A DNA stretch of 64,000 nt from Chrysogorgia sp. JL179-B06. Lineage: Eukaryota; Cnidaria; Anthozoa; Scleralcyonacea; Chrysogorgiidae. Location: the NCBI GenBank assembly GCA_035772405.1, contig JAYKKM010000005.1:1221501-1285500 (forward strand), in the 5' to 3' direction. Shown piece after piece: positions 47,349 to 58,254 of this stretch (position 1 is its first letter; every line of letters begins with the position of its first letter). The position numbers were made by a program, and so were the translations under genes. Under the pieces are notes generated by a model that saw only the letters and a list, made by a program, of their open reading frames with translations, was not told the origin of the DNA and ran no database searches.

Positions 47349-48433
47349 CAACCTCGTACCCAGGCTCTTACCTTCGCCCTGCCCCCGCTGCGGAAAGACA
47401 CTGGTATTGATTGGTCACGTGTCTCCCGTAAAAATTTGTTCCCGTGGCCGGGTAGGGTAAATTTCAATCCAATTTTCAAATTTTTAAATAATAGTCGTCA
47501 TGTTGTCAAACTGACAAACTCGAAGTGTGCGCTTTTCCTTTCGTGTTTGGAGTTTGCTATATTGATTATTGAATAGTATGAATTTTCATCACACGACGCA
47601 AATGTCAGCGAGTTTCTCGCTGAAGGCACAGCTGTAACCAAACGAGATGTTGGAGGTTGGGGAAATAGACGGCGATATAGCGATACATCTTTTTACTCGA
47701 GGGAGCAATTATAGAATACCCGTCCACTTTTGAAACCGCATTTAAAGGCTGCTCCAAAATCTCTTTAAATATAATGTTGAAGGTTTATATATTTGTGTGT
47801 ACTTGTTGATTGTCATCAAATTAAATGGGGTTTTAAAATAGAACGAAGCAATTGTATATGATGAACTTTCCGTAATTTGACCCTTAATATATATGCAAAT
47901 AGTAAAGTGGACAGGTATTCTATAATTATACCTACTCGAGATTGACTTGACTGGCGCTGGTGAAGATTTGATGGCTTAAATAAGTTCTTGCAGTGAGAAA
48001 CGTCCCTAAAAGCTCGGCAAAGACGACAAGACAGCGGATCTATAGTAGAATTTCCAGTCACGCGGTAGAGTTTTTTCAGTGTTTCATGGGAAGACATTTA
48101 GCTCAATGACCTTTGATACCGAATTAGAACGTTTATAATATATGCCATGGTGATGGAATATGATATGTAATTTGAGGATCTAAAATGACTTGTTTAATTG
48201 TCATATCCTGGCCAATTTGCTAAATTTTATCATCAAGTTTTAAACGATTTCATTCAACTCTCGCTCCTCGCGTAAACCAAAATGGCGTAGCTTATTGACA
48301 AAACTAAATTAGCCCCCTACCATAAATAATTTTATAGCTTATCTCCAATATTCTTGGAGACACGTGACCAATCAATACCAGGGTCTTTCCGCAGCGAGGG
48401 CAGGGCGAAGGTAAGAGCCTGGGTACGAGGTTG
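47349..48433. mobile_element. 1.1-kb inverted-repeat element with 10-bp target duplication
   Basis: The ends are near-identical inverted repeats of about 80 bp beginning CAACCTCGTACCCAGG (47349-47428 and 48356-48433). The 10-bp direct repeats ACGCGTTCTT flank it at 47339-47348 and 48434-48443. The duplication length suggests a Mutator-like non-autonomous element, but the ends differ from the neighbouring MULE. No protein domain was recognised inside. Related termini appear near 5279, 26527 and 28239. Confidence 0.82.
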
Positions 48434-48666
48434 ACGCGTTCTTATGCTCCATTGCACACTTACTGATTATTGGTAATTCTAGGGTAGGAGGACATGTTGG
48501 TAAAACCATAGAGATCACAATCTCATTCCCAGTATTGTAGAGATCATAAATAAAACTAGAGCGAGCACTGGGGCAAGAATTTAGCAACCAATTGAACGCC
48601 GCCATTTTGATAGGGGTATCTAGTACGTATTCCTTATAAGGAAGCGCAAATAGCTGACACGTTCAA

Positions 48667-49120
48667 ACCTCGTACCAGCCTCCTTGTTAATTGGATTGTA
48701 ACCGACCCCAAAACAACAAAGGTCCTAACCCTTTGGCAAACGTTTTCTTGAGAAATAAACCACCCCCAAAGCTATAGAATATATCAAAGGATGAAAGGAA
48801 AGTTAAATTATCTATTTACAACATACGTACAGCTTTATCCCGGTAGCTAACTTAGTTCTCTTTAAAAGCGCGGATAATCGAACATGCCAAAATATAATTT
48901 TCCTAATACGGATACCATCTTGTAAACAAAAACACGGCTGTCTTCGACGAACGTTTTCTTGAGAAATAATCAACTCCCAAAGCTACAATATATATATTAA
49001 AACAAAGATAATTATCTGTTTACAATATGCGTGCAGCTTATCCTGCTAGCGAACGTAGTTTTCTTAAAAAGAGTGGATAATCGAACATATCGTAACGTAT
49101 CCAGTGGGCTGGTACGAGTG
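48667..49120. mobile_element. Inverted-repeat element with internal direct repeats
   Basis: AACCTCGTACCAGCC (about 48669) and the complement of CACTCGTACCAGCCC (about 49106-49120) form short termini. Inside, a block of about 140 bp recurs (48736-48883 and 48950-49088), sharing AACGTTTTCTTGAGAAATAA and GGATAATCGAACAT. No target duplication was identified. Confidence 0.55.
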
Positions 49121-49803
49121 CCATGTATTTGTTCGTCGGTCATTTCCTCATATGGAATACGTACTAGAAGTACATATGGCCATTTTGGGCAAATTGGAGG
49201 GCAAACCTCTTGCTTCTAGGCCTTTTTCTGCAATTGGAGAATCTCGCGGTCCAAAACAAGGAATCGTATAAACTTCTACAATTTTCACGTTTCTTCACTA
49301 TTTCTCTATTTGGCGATTAAGCCTGTTTTTCTATCGTTACTTTGACCATTTTCCGCCGAATAAAAGATCAAAATGATTGATTTATCCAAGATGGCGGCGT
49401 TCAATTGGTTACCAGGGATAGACTGAAATGAAGATTGGATGCCAAAGTCTGGTTTCCATTTGGTCGCAACGGTGTCATAGTGGTCGAACATAGAGTGTCG
49501 ATCTATCTTGCCTTTTGTCTGCTGTATGCAAAGCAGTCTTTACTGATTGCGGATATATAGATAGACACTCTATTACATCGTCCACTAAACCAGGCTTTAG
49601 GGACATCTAACTTTAAAACGCCCAGGATTTTATTTTCAATCGCTCAGGTTTTTATTTTCAAACATCCAGTCCTCAGGTTTTCATTTTTAAACGCCCAGGT
49701 TTTTGTTTTTGTATCTCTCTCCTCCGCCAGAAGCTTGGAGGAAAATCGGAGGCGCGCAGGTTTTTGTATGGTTTCAGCTGTGCGAAATGCAATGTTTTGC
49801 AGG
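49121..49803. other. Unassigned; partial hairpin and shared ATGGCGGCGTTCAATTGG word
   Basis: ATAGAGTGTCGATCTATC at 49490 pairs with GATAGACACTCTAT near 49561. The word at 49391 matches 48589-48606 inverted. CGCCCAGGTTTTTATTTTC-like phrases recur at 49620-49710. No gene is supported. Confidence 0.3.
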
Positions 49804-50296
49804 AGCCTGCGTAGCGGCTCTCGGGGATAAAAATGTCGCATCTTTGACACTAGTATGTTCATCGACAAATAGAACTTTCTTCCTTGATGTTTTTGCGCCA
49901 GGAGAGCATTGCCGGGAGCGACGGTGAGATTTCGGGGTTTACATCGGGTTTGATCGCTATCGATAACGGTTTGTACGTCTCCACAAGATTTCTTAGTTTT
50001 CTTGCGCACGGACTCCAAGCTACTTGAGAAGATGATGGAGATGGATCTATAAAGACTTCTTGCACAAGCGGCAACATTCCATTTGATGTTTCAGATTTTT
50101 TTCGTGGATTTATATTTTCATAATATTTTCTTTAGCCGTAAATTTGCAAATGTAAACAAACACTGCTATTGGTTAATTTTGACAGCTATTGAAAATGTGA
50201 TTACCGTAGACCTCCTGCAGGCTCTCCCTCCCCTTCCCCTCGCGCGCGTTTTCGCTCTTCTCCCTCCCTCCCCCTTCGAGAGCCGCTACGCAGGCT
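49804..50296. mobile_element. Inverted-repeat element ending in AGCCTGCGTAGCGGCTCTCG
   Basis: The perfect 20-bp inverted ends at 49804-49823 and 50277-50296 enclose about 450 bp. A minus-strand frame of 72 codons (50077-49859) and an overlapping 124-codon frame (50018-49644) run through it but show no recognised domain. They may be a captured or chance coding stretch. No target duplication seen. Confidence 0.6.
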
Positions 50297-50310
50297 ATGT
50301 GTGTATCTAG

Positions 50311-50690
50311 GCATGAATCATGGCTTCCCCTTTCTTAACTCACAAAGTTGTCGTGTTCTTAACGCTGCTGGAGATTGGAGGAGCTGTCTTGGATTATCTT
50401 CCAGATCAACAAAACGATGGCCGCAACACTTTGATTGAAAACTATTTTAAGCTTGGATTCCAGTACTCAGAGATACTGGCGTTTTTTAGTGCATTACATG
50501 GCATTCAACTCTCATTACGACAACTTAAACGAATCCTGCGAACTATGTGTTTACGATTTTTTTCAATCAAAGTGTTGCGGCCATCGTTTTGTTGATCTGG
50601 AAGATAATCCAAGACAGCTCCTCCAATCTCCAACAGCGTTAAGAACACGACAACTTTGTGAGCTAAGAAAGGGGAAGCCATGATTCATGC
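50311..50690. repeat. Near-perfect hairpin, 131-bp arms and 118-bp loop
   Basis: The arms are 50311-50441 and 50560-50690. By eye they differ at only two positions (CTTAACTCAC against CTTAGCTCAC, and CGCTGCTGG against CGCTGTTGG). The left arm plus loop is coding-like (next entry). A transcript in either direction would fold into a long double-stranded stem. Confidence 0.92.
50320..50595 (+). pseudogene. Transposase-like N-terminal fragment inside the hairpin
   Basis: A 91-codon frame starting MASPFLTHKV. Within it, YFKLGFQYSEILAFFSALHG and SLRQLKRILRTM resemble the helix-turn-helix start of cnidarian integrase-like transposable proteins. It ends where the inverted arm begins reversing the coding sequence, so it is a truncated copy. 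The family assignment is from memory of the motif and is tentative. Confidence 0.5.
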
Positions 50691-51035
50691 ACAGAGAGAT
50701 AACACTTGCTGTGTGTATAGGGGTAAAACTCTTCCGTTTAATTGGCAATTGCAGATGATGACGCATGACATCACCGAAAAAAACTATTATCTTCGAAGGT
50801 TTTTAAGTAAAATTTGTTTTTAACATGCGATTAGAATTATATATTTTAACAAAGCTTTAAGATACGTAGAAACCACGGTGGAATGGATAAATAGTTCTTA
50901 CCATTATCAAACACCATAAAATGTATAATAACCCCAATGAAATCACCCCAAGTTCTGAAAAGAACTGTTTTAAACTAGTAAAAAATGTGTACGTACGTCT
51001 GTATTTATGAAGTAAATGGTTTGAACCTAGGAGTA
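50691..51035. other. No feature recognised
   Basis: AT-rich DNA with no supported gene or repeat. Confidence 0.25.
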
Positions 51036-51240
51036 TTATTAGATGTTTCGACGGCCTCAGCGGCGGTCACTTAACTCTCAGAAGATGACCGCCGTTGAAA
51101 CGTCAGTCACCAACAATAGTCTTTCTCAAGACTACAACAACCTGGACGATCAACTTCACACATCTGTATTTATAGTCCACGAAAAGTTGTCGTATATACC
51201 TCGTCATGTACTACACGACTACTTCAGTATTTTTCTCCTT
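51036..51240 (+). repeat. Penelope pseudo-LTR-like fragment
   Basis: GGCGGTCACTTAACTCTCAG, AGATGACCGCCGTTGAAACGTC and ACTACAACAACCTGGACGAT follow the order seen in anthozoan Penelope-like 3' ends. GCGGTCA ... TGACCGC can pair as a stem. A 82-codon frame covers it but is not regarded as a gene. Confidence 0.5.
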
Positions 51241-52009
51241 GTATTTCTTAGTATTTCACATATGACATACAAACACAAATCAATAGTGTAATGGCAAAAA
51301 ATATTTGCAAAATGACGTCATCTCGCAAAAGCACCATCGGGACGCTAAAATGGCCGCTGCAGCGGTAATTGTTGTTGAATTTGTTGGAACAAAGTCCAAA
51401 ATCTTCATCTAACTTCAAGTTTCACGCATCAGTGGTTTTCCATCAGAAGTCTCTGCGCAGGAGAGATGAGGTTTGTTGTTTGTAGTGAAGCTATGGCATA
51501 CGGCAATGGTGTCTAATGTTTATGCAACAGGCTCTGAAGCATGTAACGCAACACGAAGCATTGAAACGATATCTCATTATGTACTTTACAAGACTTAAAT
51601 AACCAGAGCAGGTATAAAGTACTGTAAAGAAAAGTCCTCATGGATAAGAAAGAAATGCACTGCTTTTTGATTAACAATGTCTAGAAAGGAAATAAAAAAT
51701 ACTTGTTAGTTTCACTTGTTATTAAGATGGTTCGATGGTGTGATTGTGTAAAAATAATATTGCGATAAAAAGATGACTTTACATTTATGATTATATAGTA
51801 TAAACCATTAGGAACAAAGAAGTTACTCTTTGGACCTGTCCGCGCTTGCAAGCAATAGTAAATAGAGTAGGTTTAATACGCGCCAGATGTTATGGAATTT
51901 GGGTCTTGTCAGATGGAGTGTAAAACCAACTACACAGCATGGCGAGCTTGGACGCACTCTATCCTTTCGCTACAGTATATATCGCATTTTTTTGGTTAAA
52001 TGTAGCTTA
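51241..52009. other. No feature recognised
   Basis: No coding sequence, RNA gene or clear repeat could be supported here. Confidence 0.25.
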
Positions 52010-52054
52010 GGGAACGTTCATTATTTATGGCAGGGGTTGGTACCGAAGAGAAAC
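52010..52054. repeat. Left partner of a 3.8-kb-spaced inverted repeat
   Basis: GGTTGGTACCGAAGAGAAA and the 25 bases before it recur inverted at 55850-55893. The LINE at 52350-55330 lies between the two, so it probably inserted into an older inverted-repeat element. Confidence 0.6.
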
Positions 52055-52057
52055 AAC

Positions 52058-52215
52058 ACACGTATCGCGATTCCCGCAAAACGCAAGATTTTATCGCACC
52101 TTCCCGCACGAATGCGCGTGGTTCTCGCGGGATTTTTACTCCTATCAAAAATCACGCGCACTGATGCGAGAAGGTGCGGGAAAATCTTGCGTTTTGCGGG
52201 AATCGCGATGCGTGT
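52058..52215. repeat. Foldback with arms of about 75 bp
   Basis: 52058-52109 pairs with 52165-52215 (shared GCGATTCCCGCAAAACGCAA and its complement, about four mismatches). Pairing continues inward (TGCGCGTG with its complement; GATTTTT with AAAAATC) to a 9-base loop near 52139. Confidence 0.82.
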
Positions 52216-52349
52216 ATTAGTTGCAACCAAAAAAGGTTTTACCCAACCTTTCAAACACTGAATTTTTCTTCTACCCAACCATCACTAGATGATGTAACCA
52301 TATACATGTTATACTGTATACATGTATATGTATATGTACATGTATATGT

Positions 52350-55330
52350 TATATCTATAAATGAAACCTGGCTTGACCAATCCTTTATTGATCAAGAAAT
52401 AGCTATACCAGGCTACAACATAATAAGATTGGACAGAAATAGATTTGGTGGTGGTTTGGCTGTTTACATCTCCGAGCAATTAGCTTACAAGAGACTGACC
52501 TTTGAAGACAACATGCAAATAGATGCAAATTTTGAAGCTATTTGGATTGAGCTAACTCCAATAAAAACGAAAACAATTAGGGCTGGATTTCTTTATAGAT
52601 CTCCTGGATATGATCCAAAGTTATTTATTCGGAATCTGGAGATTATTTTAAAAAGCCTACCAGATTGTAACTCAGAAACGATCCTAATGGGAGACTTAAA
52701 CTTTGATCTAAGTCTAAGACAAAGTGTCAGCGTCCCGCTCAATGCATCGACGCGGAACCTTCTCAAAGCTACCAGATTACTTAACTTGAAGCAAATAATA
52801 AAAGATTGCACGAGGATAACAGCGCATTCTAAAACACTAATTGATTTATTTTTTACATCAAGACCGGAATTGTACTCCTCTGGAGTTCTTCCAGTTGGTT
52901 TCTCCGACCATTGTGCGATATATGCAGTTAGAAAACTTCATCAAATCAAGCGGCCACCACCGAAAATAATTGAAGCAAGAAATTATAAATTGTTTGACAA
53001 CAAGTTGTTTAATGAAGATCTAAAATATATCCCATGGCACGTACTAGAATTTGAAACAAACCCTGAAGATGCTTAATTAGAACTGTCTTAAAGATTTATT
53101 TATGACCGTGGCAGATAAACATGTACCTGTGATAACACGTCGTGTACGGGGGAAATCAATTCCATGGATAACAACTAAAATAAAGGACCTCACTTATGCA
53201 GCAAAGAGATTATCACCATAAGAAAGCTATTAATACAAATCTAGAGCTTCACTGGAGTACATATAAAAGGCTAAGAAATACAGTGACAATGAAAATCCGG
53301 AAAGAAAAAAGCTGTTACTACTCGAATAAATTAGCAGAAACAAAGGATACGAAAGGCACATGCAGAAGATATTAAATGAGATTCTCCCAAATAAACAAAA
53401 GAAGGAGCATGGTGGATTGTCAACTGGAGGTGTATTAACGATGGAAACGTTCAACCAGTTTTTTACTTCAATAGCTGCAAAATTATGTAACAATTTCAGC
53501 CACCTCTCCGTACTTCCAACAGTAATGACGCAAAGGGTAACTGAAACATTCTCCTTGCAAAACGTAACTTCAAATTTTGTATTATCAGAATTAAAAAAGA
53601 TCTCGCCAAAAAAATCCATTGGTTTAGATGGTATTCCAGCTCGACTGGTAAAAGATGCTGCCGAAGCTGTTGCGGAACCAATAACGTAACTTATTAATTT
53701 AACTTTACAAACTGGGATTATTCCGAGTGACTGGAAGCAAGGCAAAGTAATTCCCATCTACAAATCAGGAAACAGTGGTGATCAAAACAACTATCGCCAT
53801 ATTTCAGTACTTCCTGTGATATCAAAGATCATGGAACGAGCTGTTCAGACTCAATTAATAGTCTTCCTTAAAGAAAATGAAGTGTTCTCTAAATTTCAAT
53901 CTGGCTTTCGAAAACAACATTCAACAGAGACAGCAATAGTGCAATTAACTGACCATATTGTTGAGCACATGGATAACCAGCGCATGTGTGGAACTGTTTT
54001 TATTGACCTAAAGAAGGCATTTGATTTGGTGGATCATAAATGTTTGTTACATAAATTGGAATACTATGGAGTGAGAGGAAATGCATTGATCTGGTTTGAA
54101 AATTACATTACAACAAGAACTCAAAAAGTAAAATATAATGACAAATTATCTAGTAGTTTGAATGTGGAATATGGTGTCCCTCAAGGCTCTATTCTTGGAC
54201 CCCTATGTTTTATTATTTACATAAATGATTTACCAAATTGTATAACACACTGTAATATAAACATGTATGCAGACGATACCATTATCTATTTTGCAGCCAA
54301 GTCAGAAACAGAAATTGAAAGAACACTACAAAATGACCTGAACAGGATATCAGATTGGATCAAAGAAAACAAATTGATTGTAAATCATACAAAAACTAAG
54401 ACAATGCTAATTGGTACCAGACCAAAATTAAAAAACATCCAGGCATTTGACATACTGTATTGCTAGAAGGGGAAAGGATAGAGCGTGTGAAAATTTTTGA
54501 ATACCTGGGCGTTATCCTGGACCAACATATGTTATGGCATGATCATGTGGAATCAACTGGGAAAAAGGTAACCAAGAGATTGGGAATTCTTTCTAGAATC
54601 AGATATTGTTTGACACTTGAAGCAGCAAAGACCGTTTATAATACCATGATACAGCCAATCTTTGACTATGCGGATACTAGTTGGGGAGTACTATCAGAAG
54701 CATGCAATCATGAATTACAAAGACTTCAAAATCGAGCAGCACGTATTGTTCTAAGAAGAAACCGCACAGAAGATTGTCTTTCCTCCTTAAACTGGCTCCA
54801 TCTATCCACTAGAAGAAAAATTCATCGATGTGTTCTTATTTCTAAAATTTTAAACAACTGTGTCCCAGCTTATTTTCAAAATTATTTTACCAAAAATGTA
54901 AATGTTCATAATTTTAATACAAGATACAAAGATAACCTGATATTACCTAAAGTAAAAAGAGAATTTGGCAAAAGAACTTTTAGATTTACAGGGGCAAATG
55001 ACTATAACAATCTCTCGACCGATATTAAAAATGCGTTAACACTTGCCAGTTTTAAAACTAGGATAAAACATCATTTTAATAATTAATTATTTTAAACTAT
55101 GTAATTAACTCTAGTAGATTTTTTAAATAATTTCAAACTATGTAATATACTCTACTAGGTTTTCTTTTTTATTTATTGGTTTAGTTTAACATATTTTATA
55201 ATATTGTTTTTCTTTGATATTATTATGAAGGTATTGTAACTAATTATATGCAGGCCCCCTCTGGATACCAGCCAAGTAGCTGAATGGGCTACCCTGCTTA
55301 AATAAAGTTTATCTATCTATCTATCTATCA
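52350..55330 (+). pseudogene. Nearly complete LINE ORF2 (EN and RT) with a few lesions
   Basis: It begins inside the apurinic-type endonuclease (SINETWLD at about 52353; GDLNFD near 52692; SDHCAIY near 52908). It then passes through a linker to the reverse transcriptase: YRHISVLPVISKI, FIDLKKAFDLVDH (about 54000), YGVPQGSILGP (about 54172) and MYADDTIIYF (about 54264), and the thumb to a stop at 55084-55086. Lesions are a stop at 53074, loss of frame near 53080-53360, a stop near 53687, and a frameshift near 54455. The 3' end has AATAAA (about 55300) and a (TCTA)n tail to 55328. It belongs to the Jockey/CR1 group. The start is 5'-truncated next to a TATACATG-rich stretch. Confidence 0.9.
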
Positions 55331-55849
55331 TCATGATATAATATTTATTTATTTATTAACTTTACAACCATATACAAGAATGCAAATATACAGTAAATAA
55401 AGTGTGCAATACTTGAACATGATTGAAGGAATGATCAACAGGATAGGAGTCCCATGTGAAGACCAACCGAACAAAACATTACATAATAAACATATATAAG
55501 TAAAAACACAATAAAAAACTAATACACAAATTAAGAATAAAGATTTAAGAGCAACAACTTGGATTGAAAGGACATTTAGAACAGAAACTTTTCTAGGTGC
55601 ACAGTCTATTAACATCGAAATTGGAGTCTAACTTAGAAGAGTAGTGAATACAAAGTTCATGTTTAAAAATGGAAACAGAAGTACTATTATATACGAACTA
55701 TCGCGGAGAGATATGATATCATTACAATATTCTAAGGAAGTTAAAGTTTGTGTTACTATTTATAAACATGAAAATATGTCTATCTAAAATATTATTTCAA
55801 AAAATCTTACCCAAGCTTTTACAGCCAAAAATTTGGCTTACGCAACCCA
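55331..55849. other. Unassigned, possible LINE 3' end on the minus strand
   Basis: (TTTA)n at 55347-55358 starts a sequence that could be a minus-strand LINE 3' untranslated region, but no protein segment is recognised. Confidence 0.25.
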
Positions 55850-55893
55850 TTTCTCTTCGGTACCAACCCCAGCTATAAATAATGAACGCACCC
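55850..55893. repeat. Right partner of the inverted repeat at 52010
   Basis: TTTCTCTTCGGTACCAACCC and the following 24 bases are the inverted copy of 52010-52054. Confidence 0.6.
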
Positions 55894-56518
55894 TTATCTC
55901 GAAAATACCAAGATACGCATAATCAGGAGGGGCTAGTGTAAACTATTTCTAGTTATTACACATAATCAAACTATCGAGCCACCCTTACTTAGACAATGAT
56001 GTACTTTTCTGTAACTCAAAATTGGCGTTTTTTTGCGATTATTATAGGTGTTTCCCAAGCTAATTATTTGGGTGACATATGGTTTTAAAAATTCACCTAT
56101 TGTACGACATAGCGGCATTTTAAATTATTTTACAATAAGATATAGTATGTACTTACTGCAGATAACCTTGGTTGGGCTAACTTGTTGGCCATGTAAAAAT
56201 GTAATGAATTTTTTGATGTCCACAGTGGTCTCGCTCATTTCATCAGAAGAACAACTGCGATCAGACTGCTCTTGACCTTTCAATAAAACACACCATTGTT
56301 GAATAATTGTCATAAAGACATAAATAAAGGATATTACGACCGTGCGTGCAGGACACGAATCTTCAAGTGTTGGTATAATATCATCACGAGAAGAGAAAAT
56401 TTGTATCTCCAAGTTATTACTCGGGCTACTGTGGTAGCACGAGTCTAGATAGCCTGTGTACTTCCTGTGCACTTCCAATGGGAAGTCTAGAGTCTAGGTT
56501 TCGGCTTTGTTTTGTCTG
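55894..56518. other. Unassigned; fragment of a TTAA-type MITE
   Basis: AAACTATCGAGCCACCCTTA near 55968 resembles the right terminus of the element at 62691-63019. The 117-codon minus-strand frame at 56125-56478 is not recognised. Confidence 0.3.
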
Positions 56519-57134
56519 CAAGGCTCAAAATAACGGCCGGTCAACGGACAATGACCGGCCAAAAATGCCTCTTGACCGATCACTTTTTTACCTCACCGGT
56601 CATTTTTTTACCTCACCGGTCATTTTGACCGGTCGACACATTCGTATGCCTTCCGATAGAATTTTAAATCGTTTTTTCTCTTCGGCATATCTGCTGAAAT
56701 CGTGTCAGAGAAAGACTGTATATTTCATGGCGAGTACGCAATAGTTCACTGTAAGTACGTCAAGTTACGTACGACAAAAACATTGTTTGTTCTTGTCCAA
56801 TACGTAAATATTGTCCAAAACGTAAAGAGGGGGTTATTAGTATTCTTAAAGATAGGATGCCAATAATGCCATCTATGTTTGGTGTGTGGCACATTGCCTT
56901 GAGCTTGCTGTCAAGGAAGTTTATTACTCAATATTAAGATTATATCTAGAAAACAATAAAATTTTATTTACTTTAGACAACCAAAAGCGATGTCTCGAAA
57001 CAAATTCGTTATTATTTGTTTCACTGTAAGTGTATGCGTATTAATGACCAGTCAAAAACAGATTTTGACCGAGCTAAAATCAAGTTGACCGGTCATTTTG
57101 ATCGGCGACCTACCGGCCGTTATTTTGAGCCCTG
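56519..57134. mobile_element. Non-autonomous element with hAT-like ends (616 bp)
   Basis: The left end is CAAGGCTCAAAATAACGGCC and the right complement is CAGGGCTCAAAATAACGGCC. Inside both ends are repeats of GACCGGTCA words. The flanks share GTCTG (56514-56518 and 57135-57139), only 5 bp, so hAT membership rests on the CAGGGCTC end alone. Confidence 0.65.
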
Positions 57135-57199
57135 GTCTGGTCGCGAAATGGCAATTATTGCATCATCCCGTCAGGCACTACATACAAGTATATACAGGT

Positions 57200-57610
57200 A
57201 ACCCAAACGGATCTTAATAGCCCATACATAAACAAAATTACAACAACTAATTAATGTCTGTGACAAGGGCAGTCGCGAACAAGAGACCAAGTACAGGTAC
57301 ATGACATGTCTACATCAAAAACTGAAGTATTTAAGGACGAATAAGTGCGACGAAAAAAGTTCTTATAAAGTTAGATAATGTCAGGAAGCTAGTAGGTGAA
57401 GCTGTTTTGCACACTGTGTTCCATAAATGAACAGTCTGGTTGAAGTATGAGCCCTTGAATGTACTTGTTTTACATAACAGAACTTTAAGTATAAGACTAG
57501 GATTTAAAGTGAGTCGTGTACGGTCGTGATTAATAAAACTAGCATATATAGTTACATATGTTCAAGTCTATGTGACCATAGAGTGCCTTGTAAAAAAGAC
57601 CAAGTCTCGA
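57200..57610 (-). mobile_element. LINE C-terminal fragment (minus strand)
   Basis: The minus strand encodes a LINE RT C-terminus (INHDRTRLTLNPSLILK ... CKTSTFKGSYFNQTVHLWN at about 57545-57410) and a 3' untranslated stretch. It is truncated upstream at about 57610. Confidence 0.65.
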
Positions 57611-58250
57611 ATTTCTCATAGCAGAGCGGTAACATACATAAAGTTTGCAGTCTCTCCTTATATGGAATTTCGCTTATTTTTTATCTTAAAATCCATCTTG
57701 TCGAGCTTTGCGAAACTGAGAGTTATAAATATGCTAATATTCACGCGTGCTTTCTTCGCTTCCCTGATAGTTTGATCAAGCTGTTCGAAGTCAAGCGTTA
57801 TTTCTTGAAATTCTTGGACAAGTTAACACAATGCTTACAATTCAACCCTCATTTTAATAATAGCCCGCGAGTTAACGCCTACCGGACGTCTTGTTATATT
57901 GAAGTCGATGGAATAGCCATGAGTTCCGTTCACAGTGAAAGGTATCACTTTTTCGGAATAGAAGAAAACCTGATATATTTAATACATCGATGTCTAAATA
58001 AATTGCGTATCGACAATCCCGAATGTCGAAAATAGACAAACTGGCAATAGTGAGGGTCATGAAGGGTAATGAATGGGAACTAGGATTGGATGTGAAACAA
58101 TTTCGTCTTGAGATTTTGTTTACTGTAGATCATTTTCATGCTATTGCTACGATTTTTCGGAATGAAAACGAGTCGCTGGGAGCCTACACAAATATTATAA
58201 AAATGTTGTCGTGTGTGGCTAGTGTAGAAACACAAGTCTAAAACTCTAAG
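57611..58250 (+). other. Unassigned region with two overlapping open frames
   Basis: Frames 57772-58035 (87 codons) and 58023-58241 (72 codons) overlap by 13 bases in different frames and have a balanced composition (for example YIEVDGIAMSSVHSERYHFFG). I do not recognise a family. The adjacent Penelope-like motif at 58255 raises the possibility of transposon coding sequence. It could equally be a decayed host exon. Confidence 0.3.
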
Positions 58251-58254
58251 AGGT

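Noticed and set aside
48372..48605. 77-codon minus-strand frame MAAFNWLLNS
   Set aside because: It runs into the terminal repeat of a transposon and no family was recognised. The shared start word is kept as a finding only.
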